Shown here: positions 17,959-26,966 of the stretch, piece by piece
How the letters are laid out: the number at the start of each line of letters is the position of its first letter
How positions within the stretch are numbered: the stretch's first letter is position 1
Assembly (NCBI GenBank): GCA_021443515.1
Contig: JABUTT010000126.1
Coordinates: 1 to 38,671, forward strand
DNA from: Bacteroidales bacterium
GTDB taxonomy: Bacteria > Bacteroidota > Bacteroidia > Bacteroidales > UBA932
Length of the DNA stretch: 38,671 bases
Direction: 5' to 3'
Translations under genes and position numbers: made by a program
Notes under the pieces: generated by a model
Databases searched by the model: none
What the model was told of the DNA's origin: nothing
What the model saw: only the letters and a program-made list of their open reading frames with translations

Positions 17959-19599
17959 TTAATGCATAAATACGTGGAAAGCCTTCGGGCGAACCATTGT
18001 CTCGGTGTGAGTGCGGCCGAAACGGTCGGTGACAGTGATGATGAGAGTGCTTTCCGCCTCAGAGGCCTGCACGGTGAACATGTGGTTCAATCGGGTGGAG
18101 GCAAACTTTTCCGGAACTTTGTCAGTGATTTTCGGCAACTGGTAGGCAAGGGTGAGCATAGGGTCTTCCACCCTTTCATGAACGACAGGAAGTTCCTTGC
18201 CGTTTTCGGTGACCGTTATCTTCCAGTCGGGTGCCCAGTCGAATACGTTGATATATACCATATTGTCCGGAATGTCGAGAATTTCGCCGCGGGCAGGATA
18301 TTTTTCAACAAGTTTCTGCCAAGCGTCATTTGACTTATAAACTTCTTTCACAACATTCATGTCGCAGGCACGGAAACTCAGGGTGACATCTTCTTCAAGA
18401 GCCCTCATCTCCCAATCCATATCGTTTCCATAAACATTGAAAACATTGTAGCCTGCAGGGCCGCCGTTAGGGCTTATGAGCTGACCGCCGTGATGACCAG
18501 TCTCCCACCAGCAACCTCCCAAGCTCACCGTATTATGCTCTGTTAGAGTCGGACTGACGTATGTAGTGTAATTCTGGTGGGTGTGACCCGTGAGGAAATG
18601 CACATTGTTGAAGCCTTCGAAGCAGTCCGCAAGTTCTTTGCTGTATTCAGGCTCCGAGAACCAACTTATGACCTGAACGGTTTCCCCCGAATAATGATAG
18701 GCAGGGCAATGCATACCAACGAAAACGGGGGCATCCTTGTCGCTCAGCGTGGCAAGGTCTTTTTTTATCCACTCCAACTGGTCAGCCGTCACCCTTTTGA
18801 TATAATTTCGTGCTCCTTTTATTCCCTTGAATTTCTTTCCTCCGGGCTCATTGAGATAAATCACGTTGTCGAGACTTATGTAGTGGGCCTTTCCTATGTT
18901 GAAACTGTAGTAGTTCGGTCCCATAGTCTTGACATAGCGGCGAGCCGAGGCAAAATCGGTTGAATCTCCGCATTGAACAGCCCCATCATTGTCGTGATTT
19001 CCTACGCAGGAATACATTTGAGAAGGATATTTCAGGACCTTCATAGTGTGTTTGAAAGATTCTATCGTATATTCGTCAGTGTACCAGAACATATCGAAAC
19101 TCGAGTCTCCGAGATTGTAGGTATAGACAGGTACGCTGCCCGCACGGGCAATTTCTCTTTTTACCGCCGCAGGAAAGAGGGCGCAGAACTGTTCACGGTC
19201 GCTATAACGGTCAGCAAGATGCATATCTGCCACCACAAGCAGCACATAATGGTCGTTATACACAGGCTTGAGAGAAAAATTCACGGTGTCAACCCCTACG
19301 CCTCCGACTTCACTCCAGAACAGAGGGAAACAACCGTCGGAAAGCGCCTCATAGCCTCTCGGAACACTCATAAACACCCAGCCGTTGCGCTTTGCAGAGA
19401 CTATTGCATATCGGCCGTCCTTGTCGGTTTTCACTACTTCGTCACCATCGCTCACGACAACTCCTTCCACAGGTTTGCCCGAAATATCGGTAATGGTTCC
19501 CACTATGGTTGGAACAGGTTTGGTATTTGTTTTCTTTGCAGATGCTCCAAGAGCAAAAGTCAGCAGAATGGCAATAGTTAAGAACAGAGTTTTCCTCAT
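17959..19599 (-). CDS. Secreted calcineurin-like phosphoesterase (MetallophosN - catalytic - MetallophosC architecture)
   Basis: Signal peptide; N-terminal Ig-like/carboxypeptidase-regulatory-like domain 'VGTITDISGKPVEGVVVSDGDEVVKTDKDGRYAI'; 'VVADMHLADR', 'NLGDSSFD', 'CVGNHDND', 'FLTGHTHQNY' metal-binding motifs. Confidence 0.86.
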   Translation of the reverse strand: MRKTLFLTIAILLTFALGASAKKTNTKPVPTIVGTITDISGKPVEGVVVSDGDEVVKTDKDGRYAIVSAKRNGWVFMSVPRGYEALSDGCFPLFWSEVGGVGVDTVNFSLKPVYNDHYVLLVVADMHLADRYSDREQFCALFPAAVKREIARAGSVPVYTYNLGDSSFDMFWYTDEYTIESFKHTMKVLKYPSQMYSCVGNHDNDGAVQCGDSTDFASARRYVKTMGPNYYSFNIGKAHYISLDNVIYLNEPGGKKFKGIKGARNYIKRVTADQLEWIKKDLATLSDKDAPVFVGMHCPAYHYSGETVQVISWFSEPEYSKELADCFEGFNNVHFLTGHTHQNYTTYVSPTLTEHNTVSLGGCWWETGHHGGQLISPNGGPAGYNVFNVYGNDMDWEMRALEEDVTLSFRACDMNVVKEVYKSNDAWQKLVEKYPARGEILDIPDNMVYINVFDWAPDWKITVTENGKELPVVHERVEDPMLTLAYQLPKITDKVPEKFASTRLNHMFTVQASEAESTLIITVTDRFGRTHTETMVRPKAFHVFMH

Positions 19600-19693
19600 A
19601 GCGTTATCAGTTTTATGCGAGTTTTTAGAAGCCGTTTAATCGGCTTCTTACAAAACTAAATATTTTTTCTTAAAAATACTCTTTGTAAGCCCA

Positions 19694-22228
19694 CTATTCC
19701 AACGTAACTATGGTAACTCCCGAGCCGCCGAACTGAATGTGTTCGTCTGTGGCAGATGCGACTCCCGGAGTAGCGCGCAGCATTTTCTGGATTTCATCGT
19801 GAAGCACGCCCGTACCCTTGCCGTGAATTATGCGCACTGAGCCCACCGAAAGCATAATTGCATCGTCTATGTAACGGGACACTTCGTCAAGCGCATCGTA
19901 AAGTCTGACTCCACGCACATCGAGCTCGGTTTTGAAGTTTTGCTTGCGTTCCTGAATGCCCGAATCAATCTTCACATCGGTCTTGGTCTTTGGAGCTGTG
20001 TCCCTGGATGCCGTGCGGAACTCGTTTGAGGATATTCTCTCAAGGCGTGAAGCAGGAACTTTTGATGTGAAATTCCCCAAAGACACGATAATCGACTTTT
20101 CTCCGAGTTTTATGACCTCTCCAACCATTCCGCTCTGCTTGTCACGAACTTTTTCGCCCACAGCCAGAGGTGCGTTGCGAAACTCTTTCTCCCGCTTTTC
20201 TGCGGCAAGTTGTTCGGCAGCCTTCTTTTCTCCGGCCACTGCAGCCCTTTCCGCTTTTCGCTCTGCCTGACGTGCCTTTCGAGCATCTATGCGGGCTATT
20301 TTCCTATCGACATCCTCCGAAGATGCTGTACCTTTCTGAGATATAAGAGCGGACATAAAGCCCTGAAGTTCCGCCCTTGCTTCTTTCGTGGCCTCTTTTT
20401 CCGCCTGGGCCTCCTTTATTGTACGTATGGTGTTCTCAACCTGAGCGCGTGAAGATGAAATTATCTGTTGCGCCTGGGCCGTGGCTTCATCTATTATCTT
20501 CTTGCGAAGTTGCTTTATTTCAAGAAGTTCCTTCTGATATTGGTCAGTTATGTTCTCGAGAGTCTTGTCGGCTGTCTTTACCCTCTGGAGTTTTTCGTCA
20601 AGGGCCTTGCGACTGCGCGCGATCTTGCGAAGGTTGCGCTCGATGTCCACAAAGTCGTCGCCTGCCCTCTTTTCCGCATCCTTTACAATTTCTTCCGAAA
20701 GCCCTATCTTGCGCGCCATTTCAAAGGCAAAAGAGTTGCCCGGAAGTCCCATTTCCATTTTGAACATAGGACGAATCGCGGCAGAATCAAACATCATGGC
20801 ACCATTCACCACTCCGCACTCCGGCTTGGAAGCATACATCTTGAGGTTAGAATAGTGGGTGGTTATGACTCCGTAAGTTCCGCGAGAGTCAAGTTCCGCA
20901 AGTATTGCCTCCGCGATTGCGCCTCCAGCAGTAGGCTCGGTTCCGCTGCCGAACTCGTCTATGAGAACAAGGGTGCGGTTGTCTGCCTCACGGAGCATAG
21001 TCTTCATATCCTGAAGGAAGGAACTGTAGGTGCTAAGGTCGTTTTCAAGGCTCTGATCGTCTCCAATGCTCACAAGAATACGATCAAAGACCATCATTTC
21101 CGAGGTCTCACTCGTAGGTATGAGCATACCCCATTGGAACATATATTGGAGCAGGCCCATTGTCTTGAGACACACGCTCTTTCCTCCCGCATTCGGGCCT
21201 GAAATCAAAAGTATGTGCTTTGCGGGATTGAGGCTTAGAGTTAAAGGAACTATCTGCTTCTTCTCCTTTCGGAGAGCAGCTTCAAGAAGAGGGTGGCGTG
21301 CTTTGCGAAGGTCTATGCGGGGATGGGCGTCTTCCGAGATTATAGGCATACCGGCAATAAAGTCGAGTGCAACGTGTGCCTTTGCCTTGATAAAATCTAT
21401 TTCCCCAAGGAAAATCGCACTTTTTATCATCTCCTTCACGTATGGACGCACGAAGGTACTGAATTCGATGAGAATGCGAAGTATCTCCCTCTCCTCTGCA
21501 AAGTGAAGTTCGGTTATCCTGTTTTCAAGTTCAACCACCTCGCCAGGCTCCACAAACACGGTCTTTCCTGAGGCTGAAGCGTCATAAACGAAGCCTTGAA
21601 CCTTGTTTTTGTAGGTATTGGCAACAGGCAGAAGAAGTTTTCCATCCCTTATGCTTATCGTGGCATCCTTGTCTATGATGCCATCTGCCTGATATTGTCT
21701 GAGAACAGCGGCCGCGCGTTTCGATATGCTCGCTTCGGCATCCTTCAGATTCTTCCTTATCGAGGCAAGTTCTGAAGAAGCGTTGTCCCTTACCTCTCCA
21801 TATCGGTCAAGAATGAGGTCTATGCGTCTGAGAACCTCAGGGAAACTGAAAACCGAAGACGACATGGCGCCGAGAAGAGGATAAATCGCACATCTGTCCT
21901 CATTGAAAAAGCCTGTAACCTTACGAAGAGTATCCACAAAGGTGCGCATCTTCCTAAGGTTCTGAAGGTCGAGAGAATAATTATCGCTCTCGAGAGGACG
22001 GAGAAAATCTAGGGTGTCGAGATAACCGCTTGTCGGGAAACTGTCCTCAAACATGAGGATGAGCCTCATTTCGTCGGTGAGGGCAAGACGATGGCGAATA
22101 TCTTCGGCTGAGGTGGAAAAGTTTTCCTCTTCACAACGCATTGCGGCATAATGACTGCCACAGGCATTGGAAATCAGAGTCCTGACCTTGTCAAATCCGA
22201 GTTTTTCCTCAATCCTGCTGTTCGTCAT
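19694..22228 (-). CDS. mutS2: Endonuclease/ATPase MutS2 with Smr domain
   Basis: Walker A 'LISGPNAGGKSVCLKTMGLLQYM', 'LVLIDEFGSGTEPTAGGAIAEAIL', C-terminal Smr 'LDVRGVRLYDALDEV...VRIIHGKGTGVLHDEI'. Confidence 0.95.
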   Translation of the reverse strand: MTNSRIEEKLGFDKVRTLISNACGSHYAAMRCEEENFSTSAEDIRHRLALTDEMRLILMFEDSFPTSGYLDTLDFLRPLESDNYSLDLQNLRKMRTFVDTLRKVTGFFNEDRCAIYPLLGAMSSSVFSFPEVLRRIDLILDRYGEVRDNASSELASIRKNLKDAEASISKRAAAVLRQYQADGIIDKDATISIRDGKLLLPVANTYKNKVQGFVYDASASGKTVFVEPGEVVELENRITELHFAEEREILRILIEFSTFVRPYVKEMIKSAIFLGEIDFIKAKAHVALDFIAGMPIISEDAHPRIDLRKARHPLLEAALRKEKKQIVPLTLSLNPAKHILLISGPNAGGKSVCLKTMGLLQYMFQWGMLIPTSETSEMMVFDRILVSIGDDQSLENDLSTYSSFLQDMKTMLREADNRTLVLIDEFGSGTEPTAGGAIAEAILAELDSRGTYGVITTHYSNLKMYASKPECGVVNGAMMFDSAAIRPMFKMEMGLPGNSFAFEMARKIGLSEEIVKDAEKRAGDDFVDIERNLRKIARSRKALDEKLQRVKTADKTLENITDQYQKELLEIKQLRKKIIDEATAQAQQIISSSRAQVENTIRTIKEAQAEKEATKEARAELQGFMSALISQKGTASSEDVDRKIARIDARKARQAERKAERAAVAGEKKAAEQLAAEKREKEFRNAPLAVGEKVRDKQSGMVGEVIKLGEKSIIVSLGNFTSKVPASRLERISSNEFRTASRDTAPKTKTDVKIDSGIQERKQNFKTELDVRGVRLYDALDEVSRYIDDAIMLSVGSVRIIHGKGTGVLHDEIQKMLRATPGVASATDEHIQFGGSGVTIVTLE

Positions 22229-23027
22229 GACTCATCAAGAGTTGTTTGAGATTGTTGATATTGTCTATGGCCACTATCTCATTGCCCTTTGCAAGACGGA
22301 TTTGACCTGTCTCCTCCGAAACCAGGATTACATATACATCCGTTTCCTCGCCTATGCCGAGAGCAGCCCTGTGACGCATTCCATAGTGAGCCGGAATATC
22401 AGTCTGGGAAGTGTTCGGAAGGGTGCAGCGAGCCGCGACAATTTTGTCGTTGCTGATTATCATTGCTCCGTCATGGAGAGGCGAATTCTTGAAGAAGATA
22501 TTCATTATCAGTCGCTTGCTTATCTTTGAATCGATAAGGTCGCCTGTGCCTATAACGTCATCAAGAGGGTCATCCTGCTGAAGAACTATGAGAGCGCCTG
22601 TCTTGGCATCCGACATTTCCTGAACGGCCTTACACAACTCGTTGATTGAGTCGGTGGTCATCTTGCCGGGACCGTATGCAGCGTTCTCGTGGTGGGAAAA
22701 GATGTTTGAAAAGAAATTTCTCGCAGACTTTATTCTGGAATTGCCTCCCATCTTCATCAGGAAGCGCCTGATTTCCGGTTGGAATATGACTATTATGGCA
22801 AGCACACCGACATCCAGCACCCTTCCCATAATGGCGCTCGTAATCTTCAAATTGAAGGCATCCACCACAATCCAAAGCAAATAGAGAGAAACGATTGCCA
22901 CGAAGATACTTACGGCATTCGAACCCCTCATTGCCCTGAACACGAAGAATATCAGCAGAGCGACAAGAATAACGTCAACAACATCTACTATTGTAAAATG
23001 AAGAAAGTCTGAGGCTGTAAGTATCAT
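22209..23027 (-). CDS. cdaA: Diadenylate cyclase CdaA (c-di-AMP synthase)
   Basis: N-terminal TM helices and DisA_N domain 'KNSPLHDGAMIISNDKIVAARCTLP...YGMRHRAALGIGEETDVYVILVSEETGQI' (DGA and RHR motifs). Confidence 0.95.
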   Translation of the reverse strand: MILTASDFLHFTIVDVVDVILVALLIFFVFRAMRGSNAVSIFVAIVSLYLLWIVVDAFNLKITSAIMGRVLDVGVLAIIVIFQPEIRRFLMKMGGNSRIKSARNFFSNIFSHHENAAYGPGKMTTDSINELCKAVQEMSDAKTGALIVLQQDDPLDDVIGTGDLIDSKISKRLIMNIFFKNSPLHDGAMIISNDKIVAARCTLPNTSQTDIPAHYGMRHRAALGIGEETDVYVILVSEETGQIRLAKGNEIVAIDNINNLKQLLMSHDEQQD

Positions 23028-23034
23028 TGGTCTG

Positions 23035-24225
23035 TTATTTAACTATTATGCCGTAAAGGGCTGCAGTATCCGCAAAAGCCGACATATTCTCTTTTTTGAG
23101 AGGGACTGCCGGAGGAGACTGCATTGTAAGAGGATTTATAGGAGAGCCGTTCTTCCAAACACGAAAATCGAGGTGAGGACCTGTGCTTCGGCCTGTTGAT
23201 CCGACATAACCTATGACCTGTCCCTGACTCACGCGAGCCCCTGCCTTTATACCCTTTCCGTATGATTTAAGGTGGAGATAGGCCGTCTTGTATACCGAAT
23301 TATGCTTGATGCGTACTGTGTTTCCACCAGCACCCTCGTTCTTGGCGCTTATAACCACACCGTCACCGATCGACATTACCGGAGTGCCCATTGGAGCAGC
23401 ATAATCCACTCCCGTATGAGGCTGGACGCGACGTGTGATAGGATGTTTTCTCGCGTATGAGAACTGGGACGAAACCCTCGAGAACTTCAAAGGAGCCTTG
23501 AGAAATGCCTTACGCATACTTTCTCCCTTTTCGTTCCAATAGCAGTTTCCGCCATCCTTTTGATTGAACATCACACAAGGGAAATCCTTGCCTGCACTCG
23601 AAAATACCACGGCACGCACAGTGTCTATCTTATAACTCTCCCCTTCTACGAAAAGTTCGTCATACACCACGTGGAAGCGGTCCCCCTTGCGAAGTCCGAA
23701 GAAATCCACTGTCCACGCATAGATGTCCGAAACGTCGAGGATGAGTTGAGGATTTACGCCTGCGTCAGTCATATCCTGCCATAGTGAATTTTCTATGGTC
23801 ACATCCGCCACTCTGCGCTCACTTGTTACAGGCTTGTCGTAGAACCAGGATGTGAACGGCTGCTGACAAGAGAAAATAATCTGACGGATTTTACTCTCCT
23901 TATAGACTATGTAATCCAGTTCGGTTGAGTCCTTGAGATTGTAGTAGCAGTCATAGTTCACTCCCGCCCTGAGACGACGCGGGTCAAAATTCTCACGGTT
24001 TGCGCTCACAAAGTTTGCAACATCCGAAGCAGCGAGTCCCCTGCGTTGGAGAAGAGTGGAGAAATACTCATCCTTCTTCACCGTGAAACTCTCGAGGCGA
24101 AGAGTGTCCGGATTGAACCCAAGCGGATAGAATGCAGGTTCCTTCTCGGCCTCCTCAGAAGTACATTTGCAGGAAACCAGAAGCGAAGAAGCAAGAAGCA
24201 GGATTATAAGACGCTCTATTTTCAT
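23035..24225 (-). CDS. M23-family (LytM) peptidoglycan metallopeptidase, lipoprotein
   Basis: Lipobox 'LLASSLLVSC'; 'HPITRRVQPHTGVDYAAPMGTPVMSIGDGVV...VRIKHNSVYKTAYLHLKSYGKGIKAGARVSQGQVIGYVGSTGRSTGPHLDFRVWKNG' M23 motifs. Confidence 0.93.
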   Translation of the reverse strand: MKIERLIILLLASSLLVSCKCTSEEAEKEPAFYPLGFNPDTLRLESFTVKKDEYFSTLLQRRGLAASDVANFVSANRENFDPRRLRAGVNYDCYYNLKDSTELDYIVYKESKIRQIIFSCQQPFTSWFYDKPVTSERRVADVTIENSLWQDMTDAGVNPQLILDVSDIYAWTVDFFGLRKGDRFHVVYDELFVEGESYKIDTVRAVVFSSAGKDFPCVMFNQKDGGNCYWNEKGESMRKAFLKAPLKFSRVSSQFSYARKHPITRRVQPHTGVDYAAPMGTPVMSIGDGVVISAKNEGAGGNTVRIKHNSVYKTAYLHLKSYGKGIKAGARVSQGQVIGYVGSTGRSTGPHLDFRVWKNGSPINPLTMQSPPAVPLKKENMSAFADTAALYGIIVK

Positions 24226-25991
24226 TATTGTCTCGGTGCTGTAGATTTTAGTGCAAGTTCGTCCATCTGGACATCGTCGATATAAGAAGGGGAATCTATC
24301 ATCACATCACGGCCCTGATTATTCTTAGGGAAGGCAATGTAGTCACGGATAGTCTCCTGTCCGCCGAAGAGGGCGCATACGCGGTCAAAACCGAAGGCGA
24401 GTCCTCCGTGAGGCGGTGCTCCGAACTTGAAGGCGTTGATGATGAAACCAAACTTGTAGTCGGCATCTTCGGCTGAGAAACCAAGGATTTCAAACATCCT
24501 CTTCTGAACCTCTGCATCGTGGATACGGATACTGCCACCGCCAAGTTCAGTGCCGTTGAGTACAAAGTCGTAAGCATTTGCACAAACTCTCTCAAGGTCT
24601 TCCTTCTTGTTGCTGTAGTACCAGTCGAGATGCTCGGGTTTTGGAGAGGTGAAAGGATGGTGCATAGCATAGAAGCGGTTGTCTTCCTCGCTCCATTCGA
24701 AGAGAGGAAAATCCACAATCCAAAGAGGAGCGAAGTTGAATGGGTCGCGAAGGCCGAGGCGATTGCCCATTTCGAGACGGAGAGTGCCGAGTTGGCCCTG
24801 AGTTTTGCGCTTTGGTCCACAAAGGGCAAGGATGAGGTCGCCTTTGTCTGCGCCCACCTTTTCTGCAATTTTTGCAAGGTCTTCAGGAGTGAAGAACTTG
24901 TCTATGCTGCTCTTGAATGTGCCGTCAGAGTTGCACTTGATATAAACGAGACCTTTGGCTCCAATCTGCGGACGCTTAACCCATTCGGTGAGCTCGTCTA
25001 TTTGCTTGCGGGTGTATTCAGAACAACCTTTGGCTGCTATGGCACCGATATACTCTGCTGAATCGAAGACACTGAATTCGTGGCCGTGGGCAAGGGAGGT
25101 GATGTCGGCTATTTTCATCTCAAAACGAACGTCTGGCTTGTCGCTTCCATAGAAGTCCATGGCGTCATACCAACTCATTCTCTGGAGTTTTGCCGGGATA
25201 TCCACGCCGAGGGCATTTTTGAAAAGTGTCCTCATCATTCTTTCGAATACGTCGAGAACATCGTCCCTTTCCACGAATGACATTTCACAGTCTATCTGGG
25301 TGAACTCAGGCTGACGGTCAGCACGGAGGTCTTCGTCACGGAAACAGCGTACAATCTGGAAATAGCGGTCATAGCCTGCAACCATAAGAAGCTGCTTGAA
25401 GGTCTGAGGGCTCTGTGGAAGAGCATAGAACTGGCCCGGATTCATACGGCTTGGTACCACAAAGTCACGAGCGCCCTCCGGAGTCGATTTTATCAGATAA
25501 GGGGTTTCAATCTCAAGGAAGCCTTCTCCATCGAGGAAGTTGCGAACCTCGTGAGCCAAACGATGGCGAAGTTGGAGAGCATTCTTGAGAGGATTGCGGC
25601 GAAGGTCGAGATAACGGTATTTTGCACGAATATCCTCACCTCCGTCACTCTCATCCTCGATTGTGAAAGGAGGAGTCTGAGCCTTGTTGAGAATGTTTAT
25701 CGTTTCAAGGGCTATCTCAATGTCGCCTGTAGGCATTTTCGAGTTCTTGCTCTGGCGCTCCACAACTGTTCCCACAATCTGGATTACGAATTCGCGACCA
25801 AGAGAAGAAGCCGTAGCCATAAGGTCGGTATTCCCCTCGTCAACTACGAGTTGGGTTATGCCATAACGGTCACGAAGATCGATAAATGTCATACCGCCAA
25901 GTTTGCGGGACCTCTGTACCCAACCGGCAAGAGTCACCTTCTGACCTACATTTTCAATGCGGAGTTGTCCGCAAGTATGTGTTCTGTACAT
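24225..25991 (-). CDS. aspS: Aspartyl-tRNA synthetase
   Basis: '[11 protein letters not shown]...[27 protein letters not shown]', '[18 protein letters not shown]', '[14 protein letters not shown]'. Confidence 0.98.
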   Translation of the reverse strand: MYRTHTCGQLRIENVGQKVTLAGWVQRSRKLGGMTFIDLRDRYGITQLVVDEGNTDLMATASSLGREFVIQIVGTVVERQSKNSKMPTGDIEIALETINILNKAQTPPFTIEDESDGGEDIRAKYRYLDLRRNPLKNALQLRHRLAHEVRNFLDGEGFLEIETPYLIKSTPEGARDFVVPSRMNPGQFYALPQSPQTFKQLLMVAGYDRYFQIVRCFRDEDLRADRQPEFTQIDCEMSFVERDDVLDVFERMMRTLFKNALGVDIPAKLQRMSWYDAMDFYGSDKPDVRFEMKIADITSLAHGHEFSVFDSAEYIGAIAAKGCSEYTRKQIDELTEWVKRPQIGAKGLVYIKCNSDGTFKSSIDKFFTPEDLAKIAEKVGADKGDLILALCGPKRKTQGQLGTLRLEMGNRLGLRDPFNFAPLWIVDFPLFEWSEEDNRFYAMHHPFTSPKPEHLDWYYSNKKEDLERVCANAYDFVLNGTELGGGSIRIHDAEVQKRMFEILGFSAEDADYKFGFIINAFKFGAPPHGGLAFGFDRVCALFGGQETIRDYIAFPKNNQGRDVMIDSPSYIDDVQMDELALKSTAPRQ

Positions 25992-25997
25992 ATCTTG

Positions 25998-26966
25998 TTA
26001 AAGTATAAAATTTGCAAAAGCTATTGCGGCGCACGCCTCAACCACCACCGGAGTACGGAGGGCGAAGCAGGCATCGTGGCGACCCTTACAAGTAAGGGTC
26101 TCGATTTTACCGGATACAAAGTTATAAGTATTTTGGGCTTTGGCAATGGATGAAGTGGGCTTAAATGCAACACGGAACACAATATCGTTGCCGTTTGACA
26201 GTCCGCCGTTCACTCCGCCCGCCCCATTTTTCGCTGTGTGGCCCTCTGCATCCATTATCGGGTCATTATGTTGCGAGCCCTTCATTGAAGAGGCCTTGAA
26301 GCCATCTCCGAATTCGATTCCCCTCACTCCGGGGATAGAGAACACAAGGTGGCTGATTACCGCCTCAACGCTGTCGAAGAAGGGTTCTCCAAGACCTACA
26401 GGCACGCCTCCGACCACACATTCGACTACTCCGCCAAGGCTATCACCCTCTTTTTGCGCTGCGGAAATTGCTGCGTCCCAAGAAGTGCTGTCACTCTGCC
26501 CACCGACTTCCACAAGGCGTGCAGCGTATGAAAAGTCTGCTATTTTCTTTGCCACAACTCCGGCTGCAACAAGAGCAAGAGTCATTCTTCCCGAAAAATG
26601 GCCTCCGCCACGAAGGTCATTGAAGTCCCAGAACTTCCTTGAAGCGGCAAAATCTGCGTGACCGGGGCGAGGGCAATCCCTGAAGGAAGCATAATCTTCA
26701 CTGTGAGCCTCTAAGTTTGCAAAAGTAATTGCCACTGGAGCGCCTGTGGTGTAACCTTCCAACACACCTGAAAGTATTGTTGGGACATCTTCCTCCCTGC
26801 GAGGAGTAGTCCCTTTCACATCAGCCCTGCGACGGTCAAGGTCAGATTTGAAATCTTCAACCGTAAGAGACAGTCCGGCAGGGACTCCGTCAAGAAGTAC
26901 TCCAACCACATCTGCGTGCGATTCGCCGAAGACGCTTACCCTGAATTTGTTGCCGAAAGTGTTCAT
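25998..26966 (-). CDS. aroC: Chorismate synthase (compact, 322 aa)
   Basis: 'MNTFGNKFRVSVFGESHADVVGVLLDGVPAGL', 'CPRPGHADFAA', 'DLRGGGHFSGRMTLALVAAGVVAKK', 'GVNGGLSNGNDIVFRVAFKPTSSI', 'GRHDACFALR'. Confidence 0.93.
   Translation of the reverse strand: MNTFGNKFRVSVFGESHADVVGVLLDGVPAGLSLTVEDFKSDLDRRRADVKGTTPRREEDVPTILSGVLEGYTTGAPVAITFANLEAHSEDYASFRDCPRPGHADFAASRKFWDFNDLRGGGHFSGRMTLALVAAGVVAKKIADFSYAARLVEVGGQSDSTSWDAAISAAQKEGDSLGGVVECVVGGVPVGLGEPFFDSVEAVISHLVFSIPGVRGIEFGDGFKASSMKGSQHNDPIMDAEGHTAKNGAGGVNGGLSNGNDIVFRVAFKPTSSIAKAQNTYNFVSGKIETLTCKGRHDACFALRTPVVVEACAAIAFANFIL

Noticed and set aside
19627-19648. Perfect hairpin AGAAGCCG-TTTAAT-CGGCTTCT downstream of mutS2
   Set aside because: As a terminator it lacks a U-tract on the correct side for either strand. 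It may be a 5' UTR hairpin of the phosphoesterase operon (a TAGTTTTG -7-like element lies at 19651-19658), but the evidence is too weak to call.
20468-21202. 244-aa + strand ORF
   Set aside because: Antisense to mutS2; no motifs. The same applies to the other long + strand ORFs at 18973-19581 and 25551-26153, which mirror real - strand genes.
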